Shown here piece after piece: positions 16,718-23,211 of a stretch of DNA of 64,000 nucleotides; the stretch's first letter is position 1; the number at the start of each line of letters is the position of its first letter. Origin of the DNA: G963708235 sp963708235 (GTDB lineage: Bacteria; Actinomycetota; Acidimicrobiia; Spongiisociales; UBA5794); contig OY970200.1 of the NCBI GenBank assembly GCA_963708235.1, forward strand, positions 3,534,001-3,598,000, read 5' to 3'. The position numbers were made by a program, and so were the translations under genes. The notes below the pieces were generated by a model. It had not been told where the DNA came from. It made no database searches and was given only the letters and a program-made list of their open reading frames with translations.

Positions 16718-19093
16718 ATGTCCAATGGACATGTACGTCGCCGGGGCATGCTTGGCATGCTCATGGCGATGGCGATGGTGCTGGCACTGATGCCTGCATC
16801 CGCCGGTGCTGAGGAAGGAGCGGGCGTCGAGATCGACGATCCCGACGCAATTTCGCAGGTAAGCCTGGCCATACCCAACCAGACCACGCTCCAGGCGGTT
16901 GTGGATGGCGGCTTCGACCTTGACCACGACCTCGAGAAGGTCGGTAACGGCTACACCGTGACCGCCATCGTGACCAACACCGACATCGCCGAGCTGGACA
17001 GCCTGGGTGTGGGTGTCGCCGTGGAGTCGACGACCAAAGAGCTTGCCGCGGCCCACGAGGAAGCCCTCGACGCCATCCTGGCGGCCGAGGACACCGACAC
17101 GGTGGTCATCGCCCGCGCCGACACCTTCACCAACACCAACGGCTCCCGCAGCCTGTCGGTGGAAGCCAAGACCTCGGATGGGACCTCCCCGGCGAACGCC
17201 AACCCGACCATGACCCTGCGCTGGTTCGACGCAGACGATGCCCAGATCGGCCAGACCAACATGAGCGCCTTCGTCGACGCCGGCCAGTACATGTACCACC
17301 GGACGCAGGCCAACAACCTTGCCGTCTACCCGGAGTGGGTCAGTGTCACCAGCGCCAACGGCGGCTACGCAGAGCGCGATGTCGAGGACTGGCTCGGACC
17401 CATCGGTTCCGGACCTGCCCACCGGTACTTCTCCGGTTTCATCAACCAGTACAGCGATGCGCTGGGCTACTACGGAATGATCGAGGATCTGGCCGCCCAG
17501 TATCCCGACCTGGCCGAGATCATCGAGTTGCCGTACCTGACCAACGGGTACCAGCGCAACGCGATGGCCCTGTTCGGCACCGCCAACAACAACCGGGTCG
17601 GCGTCACCACGCACGCCTGGGGCCATGAGGGCGGCAACGATGTCAGCGTCGCCCTGGTCGACCCGGCCGCAGCCAATGCGCCGCTGTCGGTTGCGGTGGC
17701 CGGCAACGCCATCACCGTCACCCTCGCCACCAACGCCGAGTCGGCGCTCACGTCGACCGCCGCCGAGGTGGTCGCTGCGATCAACGCCAACGCTGCTGCT
17801 GCGGCACTGGTCGAGGCGTACACCTACCGCGGAAGCGTCGGCGACGGCGTCGTTGCCGCTGCTTCGCAGACCCTGACCGACGGTCTGTCGGCTCCGGAGC
17901 ATGTCGTCCGCGGGCCCAACCGCGTGAAGGCGATCCGGATCGGCAAGCACCGCGACGGGTCGAAGACGGGTGTGTTCGGTTACTCGGCGGAGCATGCCCG
18001 TGAGTGGCAGACCCCGCTGGTGGGAGTGGAAACGGCGGCTCGCCTCCTCCACAACTACGCCACCGATCACAAGACCAAGCAGATCGTCGACAACATGGAC
18101 ATCTTCATCCTGCCGGTGGTCAATCCGGACGGTGAGCTGTACTCGAAGTACGACTTTGCTTCGCAGCGCAAGAACATGACCAACCACTGCGGCATCGGCG
18201 AGAACAACGACTACGGCGCCCGCAACACCTGGGGCGTGGACAACAACCGGAACTACACGGCGTACTCCGGTGCCGACGGGTACTCCGGTGCCTCGACGTC
18301 CTGCACCTCGGGTACCTACCGTGGTCCCGGAGAGCTGTCCGAGCCCGAGTCGGCCAACGTCCACTGGGTCATGGGTGCCTTCCCGAACATCAAGTTCTCG
18401 ATGAACATCCACAGCTCGGGCAACTACTACATGTGGTCGCCTGGTTCCTACGCCACCCCGGGACGGATCTCCGCACCGCGGCCGAGCTTCGGTGAAGAGA
18501 ACTTCTTCTGGTACATGGCCGACCGGATCCTCACCCAGATCAAGCAGCATCGCGGCTTGACGGTGACCCCGGCCCGTACCGGACCGATTGCCGACGTCCT
18601 CTACTCCGCCGCCGGGAACTCCGGTGACATGGCGTGGTACGACTTCGGAGTGTTCGGGTTCTCCTTCGAGACCGGCACCAGCTTCCAGCCGTCCTTCGCC
18701 TCCGGCGCAGGATCGGAAGCCTGGCACCAGATGATGGAGTTCTCCAACGGCCTCGTCGACCTCATCGACACCGCCATGACCTGGACGCGCGACCGCTACG
18801 CACCCACGTCATGGATCCACGAAGACGTCTCCGAGCCGTCCGCCGGACCGGTGGGTATCACCTTCCGGACCAGCGAGCCCGCCGACATCTACTACACCAC
18901 CGACGGATCCAACCCGACCACGGACTCGGCGAAGTACGACTTTGCCGGCATCCGCGAACAGGGCGAGACGCTGTGGTTCGAAGAGACGACCACCATCAAG
19001 TGGTTCTCGGTCGACATGGCCGGCAACGTCGAAGGCAAGTACGACCCACGTCGTAACAACGCCAAGACCGCCACCATCGTCATCACACCCTGA
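16718..19093 (+). CDS. Secreted M14 zinc carboxypeptidase, paralog 6
   Basis: The start at 16718 follows AGAGGGAGAA and gives a signal peptide (MSNGHVRRRGMLGMLMAMAM). A longer frame from 16595 has no such signal. The mature architecture equals the other non-PA members (791 residues): HARE at 426-429, second His near 565, catalytic Glu near 651. The sequence mixes subtypes: ERDVEDWLGPIGSGPAHRYF matches paralogs 1-3, YLTNGYQRNAMALFGTANNN and WGHEGGNDV match paralogs 4-5, and the C-terminal third is nearly identical to paralog 3. The 3' flank matches paralog 2. This is the last gene of the array. Confidence 0.92.
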   Translation: MSNGHVRRRGMLGMLMAMAMVLALMPASAGAEEGAGVEIDDPDAISQVSLAIPNQTTLQAVVDGGFDLDHDLEKVGNGYTVTAIVTNTDIAELDSLGVGVAVESTTKELAAAHEEALDAILAAEDTDTVVIARADTFTNTNGSRSLSVEAKTSDGTSPANANPTMTLRWFDADDAQIGQTNMSAFVDAGQYMYHRTQANNLAVYPEWVSVTSANGGYAERDVEDWLGPIGSGPAHRYFSGFINQYSDALGYYGMIEDLAAQYPDLAEIIELPYLTNGYQRNAMALFGTANNNRVGVTTHAWGHEGGNDVSVALVDPAAANAPLSVAVAGNAITVTLATNAESALTSTAAEVVAAINANAAAAALVEAYTYRGSVGDGVVAAASQTLTDGLSAPEHVVRGPNRVKAIRIGKHRDGSKTGVFGYSAEHAREWQTPLVGVETAARLLHNYATDHKTKQIVDNMDIFILPVVNPDGELYSKYDFASQRKNMTNHCGIGENNDYGARNTWGVDNNRNYTAYSGADGYSGASTSCTSGTYRGPGELSEPESANVHWVMGAFPNIKFSMNIHSSGNYYMWSPGSYATPGRISAPRPSFGEENFFWYMADRILTQIKQHRGLTVTPARTGPIADVLYSAAGNSGDMAWYDFGVFGFSFETGTSFQPSFASGAGSEAWHQMMEFSNGLVDLIDTAMTWTRDRYAPTSWIHEDVSEPSAGPVGITFRTSEPADIYYTTDGSNPTTDSAKYDFAGIREQGETLWFEETTTIKWFSVDMAGNVEGKYDPRRNNAKTATIVITP

Positions 19094-19129
19094 TCCACCT
19101 CCAGCCGCGACAACTCGGCTGACCTACAC

Positions 19130-19161
19130 CAGTGGCGGGACCCTCCGGGGTCCCGCCACTG
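19130..19161 (+). terminator. Hairpin terminator after paralog 6
   Basis: A 14-bp stem with a TCCG loop, identical to the terminator after paralog 2 and set in almost identical flanking DNA. Confidence 0.82.
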
Positions 19162-19234
19162 CGTTGTGGAGCCCCTGCCTCGGCCGACACCTTCTGGCCG
19201 CTCCTGCCGCACATCTCGCCGACCTCCTCGGACC

Positions 19235-19540
19235 GCGTTCCCTCCTCGGCCCTCGGCCCTCCCCTCCGCTGGCCGCGTCCCCTCCTCGGCCCTCCCCTCC
19301 GCTAACCGCGTCCCCTCCTCGGCCCTCCCCTCCGCTAACCGCGTCCCCTCCTCGGCCCTCCCCTCCGCTAACCGCGTCCCCTCCTCGGCCCTCCCCTCCG
19401 CTAACCGCGTCCCCTCCTCGGCCCTCCCCTCCGCTAACCGCGTCCCCTCCTCGGCCCTCCCCTCCGCTAACCGCTTCCCCTCCTCGGCCCTCGGCCCTCC
19501 CCTCCGCGGACCGCTTCCCCTTCTCGGCCCTCCCCTCCTC
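19235..19540. repeat. 33-bp tandem repeat block
   Basis: The unit GCTAACCGCGTCCCCTCCTC plus GGCCCTCCCCTCC starts at 19301, 19334, 19367, 19400, 19433 and 19466, a strict 33-nt period. Diverged units flank it at 19268 and about 19505. It is a pyrimidine-rich strand (C/T bias) lying just past the last peptidase terminator. Because 33 is a multiple of three, long open frames run through it in several frames, but no start, signal or composition supports a gene. Confidence 0.85.
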
Positions 19541-19636
19541 GGGAGGAGGGGTGGCTGCGTACGCCTTGCGGACGCAGACGGGGCGGAGCGCGGCGTCAAC
19601 GTCCGCTCCGCCTGCAGCGTCACCGACGGTCGCTCG
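19518..19636. repeat. Dispersed element A, copy 1
   Basis: A stretch with a CCCCTCCT-cggg-AGGAGGGG hairpin followed by GCGGACGCAGACGGGGCGGA and CAGCGTCACCGACGG. A second copy with the same order of motifs lies at 58308-58417. It is intergenic in both places. Confidence 0.6.
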
Positions 19637-19699
19637 TTCAGCGTCATAGCGCTCAAGGCAACTCGCACCGCACGGGACATTTCGACGTACAGGGATGCA

Positions 19700-19773
19700 G
19701 ACCTCGCGCCCCGCCCCACCTCCTCCCAGAACCTCGGAGGCACCCCGCCCCCCGGGGCGGGGAGGGCCAAGAA
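19700..19773. repeat. Dispersed element B, copy 1
   Basis: CCTCGCGCCCCGCCCCACCT, then AACCTCGGAGGCACC, then the perfect palindrome CCCCGCCCC-cc-GGGGCGGGG, then AGGGCCAAGA. A second copy is at 45791-45878. The right edge merges into the 43-bp tandem repeat. Confidence 0.6.
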
Positions 19774-19987
19774 GACGCCTACCAACACCGACCGCGGCGG
19801 GGAGGGCCAAGAAGAAGACGCCTACCAACACCGACCGCGGCGGGTAAGCCCAAGAAGAAGACGCCTACCAACACCGACCGCGGCGGGCAGGCCCCAGAAG
19901 AAGACGCCTACCAACACCGACCGCGGCGGGCAGGCCCCAGAAGAAGACGCCTACCAACACCGACTGCGGCGGGGAGGGCCAAGAAGG
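19760..19987. repeat. 43-bp tandem repeat block
   Basis: The motif GACGCCTACCAACACCGAC starts at 19774, 19817, 19860, 19903 and 19946, an exact 43-nt period over five copies. Units differ only in GGGAGGGCCAAG versus GGCAGGCCCCAG. A 43-nt period shifts frame at each copy, so it is not a coding repeat. Confidence 0.85.
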
Positions 19988-20047
19988 GCCACTACGAATA
20001 CGCAGGGGGTCCCGTCCGCAGTGGGGCGGGACGATGGAGGGAGAAGC

Positions 20048-20548
20048 TCAGTTCTCCTCTGGAATGGTGATGATGTTGCCGTCGATCCGGAGACCAACGT
20101 ACTTGGCCATGATGCCCAGGGCGGCGAGCTTGTCGGACTCGCTCAACTCGAGCGAGAAGTGGCCGAGTTCGCGGCCGATGGCCGCATAGATGGCACGGAG
20201 CAACTCGACGCCGCTTTCGGTGACATGGACTTCGATCATCCTGAGGTCGGCGGTGGATCGTTGCCGCCGCACCAGGTCACGCTTCTCGAGCGTGCTGACC
20301 AGACGCGAGGCGAGGGCTGCGGGAACATCCAGCCGGTCGGCAAGGGCGGTCACGTGGAGCAGGCGGTTCTCGGAACCATGGATCTGGATCAGCGCCTGGT
20401 GATGGAGCGGATCGATCCCTGCGTTGCGGGCCTGGTCGTCGACGATCCTGAGGACCTTGCGGATGGCGTAACGCGCTTGCGCGATGCCACCTACCGCCTC
20501 GTCGAACGACGCTCTGGTGGCGGCTTCGGCAGCGATACGGTTTGGCAT
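20048..20548 (-). CDS. MarR-family transcriptional regulator
   Basis: A 166-residue winged-helix protein. The start MPNRIAAEA at 20548 was chosen because GGAGG lies 5 nt upstream; the frame extends 48 residues further but without a site. The middle contains LLHVTALADRLDVPAALASRLVSTLEKRDLVRR, a typical MarR recognition helix, followed by the wing. MarR proteins are dimeric repressors released by small ligands. It stands alone, reading toward the repeat blocks, with the DUF6328 gene divergent. Its target cannot be inferred. Confidence 0.8.
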   Translation of the reverse strand: MPNRIAAEAATRASFDEAVGGIAQARYAIRKVLRIVDDQARNAGIDPLHHQALIQIHGSENRLLHVTALADRLDVPAALASRLVSTLEKRDLVRRQRSTADLRMIEVHVTESGVELLRAIYAAIGRELGHFSLELSESDKLAALGIMAKYVGLRIDGNIITIPEEN

Positions 20549-20863
20549 GGCGACCTCCGGGTAGGTGCGCTTCTCGAAACTCTGGAGGCTCTCCCGCAGC
20601 CGGTTCATCCGGCACCCGTACCCCGCTCCACCTGCGAAATCCCCCCGGCAGCCACACCTGCACCCGCGTGCGTATGGCATTACACAAGCCAAGGATGCCC
20701 GAAAGGCCGACCAATCCGGGCCGGGAGCACCTCTTCGGTTCTAGTCTAGAGGACTCGAATCATCGGTGCCTGGTGCAACTATGTTGACGTAACTCTTGTT
20801 CATGCAGCCGGCTGCCCGACCACACCATGACGGGCCCGGCACCGATAGAGAACGGACCAGTTC
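20549..20863. other. Divergent intergenic region between marR-type gene and DUF6328 gene
   Basis: A 315-nt gap that must hold two divergent promoters. A short palindrome-like CTAGTCTAG lies near 20745 and could be the MarR operator, but this is weak. No other structure is seen. Confidence 0.3.
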
Positions 20864-21352
20864 ATGAAATCTGGGGATCCAACGCCCGACGACATCGTCG
20901 ATGCAGCCGAGGTCGATGAAGCGTTTCGCGCCTTTCTGGAGGGGCTTCGCACCACCCTGCCGGGGGTCCAGGTGCTCTTTGCGTTCCTGCTCACCATTCC
21001 CTTCCAGGGGAGCTTCTCCGAGCTACGAGGCATCGAGCTCGGGGCGTACTACATCGCCTTCTTTGCGGCGGCGGTGTCCTCGATCCTGCTCATCGCACCC
21101 AGTGCCCATCAGCGACTCCGCGCCCCCCAGACCGGGGTGGCGCGGCGGTCGCCGACTCATCTGCGGTTCACGGTGACCCTCACCAACATCGGCACCGTGA
21201 CCTTCGCCGTGGCGCTCTCGGCGTCCGTGTTCCTGGTGTCCACTCTGGTCTTCGACGACCTCACCGGGTCGGCAGCGGCGGCCGTCGTCTCGCTGCTTGC
21301 CGCCTGGGCGTGGTTCTACGTTCCCCTGGTGAGCTTCAACAGACGGGGCTGA
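20864..21352 (+). CDS. DUF6328-type small integral membrane protein
   Basis: A 162-residue protein with four predicted membrane segments (about 35-52, 62-80, 104-127, 137-155). It has the family-like stretch LPGVQVLFAFLLTIPFQGSF and LGAYYIAFFAAAVSSILLIAP. The N-terminus is hydrophilic and acidic. Proteins of this kind are common in actinobacteria; no function is established. It converges with the WYL regulator downstream. Confidence 0.7.
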   Translation: MKSGDPTPDDIVDAAEVDEAFRAFLEGLRTTLPGVQVLFAFLLTIPFQGSFSELRGIELGAYYIAFFAAAVSSILLIAPSAHQRLRAPQTGVARRSPTHLRFTVTLTNIGTVTFAVALSASVFLVSTLVFDDLTGSAAAAVVSLLAAWAWFYVPLVSFNRRG

Positions 21353-21513
21353 TCACCGACGCCCGGGGTCACGACGCAGACCATCGGCCTGCAGAGCCGC
21401 CTCCTTTCCGTACGGCAAGCCCAGTGGGGTCGGGTGGCAGGGACGCAGAACGAAGCCATATCTGGAGATGCGTCGAGGACGCAGCCGGCGGAGTCCCTGC
21501 CGTGCCGGTCGCC

Positions 21514-21532
21514 CGCCGCCTGAACGGCGGCG
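21514..21532. terminator. Short hairpin between convergent genes
   Basis: CGCCGCC-tgaac-GGCGGCG gives a 7-bp GC stem between the DUF6328 and WYL-regulator stop codons. It could serve either transcript. It is modest in length. Confidence 0.4.
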
Positions 21533-21552
21533 AAGCGTCAATGGCCGCATCA

Positions 21553-22512
21553 CTAACCAGGGGCAATGGGGTGGCGGTCGATCAGCCGACGCCCGAGCTG
21601 GTGAACGACGGCGATCAGTTCGGGTGGGCTCACCACCTCGAATGGGAAGGGAAGCCCGGCGATGTATCCGGCGACCCACTCCAGTCCGTCGCCGCCGATC
21701 ACGAGGGTGCAGCGGTCGGGGCCGTCAGGCGTGAGGCGCCCCACCGTCGGAGGAATCACCTTCGCCACCTCGGTGACGGGCGCTTCGACGAGGATCTCCG
21801 CCCGGTGGGTGTAGGCGCCGATCGCCACCCCGTCGGCAACCATGGCAGCAGCGTCGGGTGGATTGTCACGCCGAAACCGAACCAGCGTCTCGACGACGGC
21901 GCTGATCCGGTCGAGTCGGAAGGTCCGCCACGCCTCCCGACCGCAGTCGAAGGCGACCAGGTACCAGCGCCCGTGGGCGAACACCAGACGGAACGGTTCG
22001 CAGAGTCGCTCGCTGTGGACGCCGTTGGCGGCGATGTAGTGGAACCGGACCCGCTCCTGGGCCCGTGCGGCGCCTGCCAGCGTCGCCAGCGTTGCCGGGT
22101 CCACCGAAGCCGGTTCGAACCCGGCGAGACGAACCGTTGTCGCGGAAACATCCTCGAGACGGCCGCGTACCCGTGGCGGGAGCATCGGCTCGAGCTTGGA
22201 CAGGGCGGACAGCGCCGACTCCTCGAGTCCGCCGACGGTGCCGGAGGAGGCAACGCGAAGGCTCACCGCCACCGCCAGCGCTTCGTCGTCATCGAGCAGC
22301 AGCGGCGGCATCCGACCGCCTGAGCCGAGCCGGTAGCCGCCCCCGGGCCCTGACATCGCTTCCACCGGGTAGCCGAGATCCCTGAGGCGTGTGACGTCGC
22401 GTCGGACGGTGCGCTCGGTGACCTCGAGGCGGTCGGCCAGGTCCTCCGCACGCCAATCGCGTGCGGTCTGCAGCAACCCGAGCAGCCGGAGAAGTCGTCC
22501 TGCGGTGTCCAT
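21553..22512 (-). CDS. WYL-domain transcriptional regulator (HTH + WYL + WCX)
   Basis: With the start at 22512 (MDTAGRLLRLLGLLQ) the protein has 319 residues. The frame runs further up, but the DeoR/HTH_11 helix-turn-helix begins right here. The N-terminus holds LEVTERTVRRDVTRLRDLGY, a classic HTH with recognition helix, then GGGYRL. The centre is a WYL domain (RVRFHYIAANG, WYLVAFDCGREAWRTFRLDRI), and the C-terminal part is WCX-like. WYL proteins often sense nucleic-acid or nucleotide ligands. A 6-7-6 inverted repeat lies 22 nt upstream and may be its operator. Confidence 0.88.
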   Translation of the reverse strand: MDTAGRLLRLLGLLQTARDWRAEDLADRLEVTERTVRRDVTRLRDLGYPVEAMSGPGGGYRLGSGGRMPPLLLDDDEALAVAVSLRVASSGTVGGLEESALSALSKLEPMLPPRVRGRLEDVSATTVRLAGFEPASVDPATLATLAGAARAQERVRFHYIAANGVHSERLCEPFRLVFAHGRWYLVAFDCGREAWRTFRLDRISAVVETLVRFRRDNPPDAAAMVADGVAIGAYTHRAEILVEAPVTEVAKVIPPTVGRLTPDGPDRCTLVIGGDGLEWVAGYIAGLPFPFEVVSPPELIAVVHQLGRRLIDRHPIAPG

Positions 22513-22534
22513 GTTCCAGAGTTTCGCAGAGGTA

Positions 22535-22553
22535 GCGGACCGATACCGTCCGC
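22535..22553. promoter_or_regulatory. Inverted repeat between WYL regulator and rightward transcript
   Basis: GCGGAC-cgatacc-GTCCGC is a 6-7-6 inverted repeat between the divergent starts at 22512 (-) and 22584 (+). The location suggests autoregulation and control of the divergent transcript. Inference only. Confidence 0.4.
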
Positions 22554-22583
22554 ATCTCCCCCTACCGTACCGGAGGTTGACCG

Positions 22584-22679
22584 ATGAACCCTGTCGTCGC
22601 TCCCAGTCAGAACCACGACGTCCAGCCAGGAAGCCCACTCAGAACCGGGAAGCCCCTCAGAACCGGGAAGCACGGCTGA
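22584..22679 (+). CDS. Tiny ORF, 31 residues, with in-frame 18-bp repeat
   Basis: ATG at 22584 follows GGAGG at 8 nt and reads MNPVVAPSQNHDV, then a PLRTGK-type six-residue unit repeated, then a stop. The 16-mer CTCAGAACCGGGAAGC occurs at 22638 and 22656. It could be the 5' remnant of a gene divergent from the WYL regulator, or a leader. No homolog is recognised. Confidence 0.25.
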   Translation: MNPVVAPSQNHDVQPGSPLRTGKPLRTGKHG

Positions 22680-22743
22680 CCGTCTGTAGTGGCACCCTCA
22701 ACACACGAGCGGCAGCTCCCGCTCCAACCCGAAGGAACCCGTC

Positions 22744-23137
22744 ATGATCGACCCACTGGTCACCTACGACCTTGTCCGTGTCCTCCACCAGGAGCGTCGC
22801 AGAACGTCGCCGAGCTCTTGCCGTTGCGAACCGCAGCGCTTCCCCACCCCGCCGGTGGCGCTGGCGAAGGCACGCCCCGGTACCTGCACCGCCGGTGTTC
22901 GACATCGTCGCCTCACGGCCGGGCGTCGTCGCCGTCGAGGTGGCACTGGAGGGGACCGGCCCCACCGATGTCGCCCCTACGAATGCCGCCCAGCAAGGGG
23001 TGGCCCCGGAACAGACAGCCGGAGACGCTTTTGCCCGAACCGAAGTGGCGGGGTGCATCACACTGGACAACAGCCGTCCGCGTCCCACTCCGGTCGGTCC
23101 CGCCAACGAGGAGGGCCCGTGTTCCTCGGCGGCGTGA
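22744..23137 (+). pseudogene. Frameshifted small hypothetical gene
   Basis: The ATG at 22744 starts MIDPLVTYDLVRVLHQER, which looks like the conserved N-terminus of a small actinobacterial protein. The reading then becomes Ser/Pro-rich in this frame. In the +1 frame the text continues as AERRRALAVANRSAS and on to FDIVASRPGVVAVEVALEG and a stop at 23137, with sensible codon use. The two parts join if one base is gained or lost near 22785-22795. The intact product would be about 130 residues. It is either a pseudogene or an assembly indel. Confidence 0.4.
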
Positions 23138-23211
23138 CCGCCGTCTAGGCGATCCGCCCGGTCGAAACGTGGCACTAAGGGCCGACGGCGGACCGCGCAC
23201 TCAGGGTTTCG

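Noticed and set aside
1998..19093. Six M14 genes as an assembly duplication
   Set aside because: The copies differ in length, domains, leaders and terminators and in scattered codons, so they are true paralogs.
19235..19987. Possible CRISPR array
   Set aside because: Copies are directly adjacent with no unique spacers, units are 33 and 43 nt, and no cas genes are seen.
19166..20749. A long plus-strand open frame of about 527 codons across the repeat region and the MarR gene
   Set aside because: It runs through 33-bp and 43-bp repeats and the antisense of a real regulator. Open frames in repeat DNA without stops are expected by chance.
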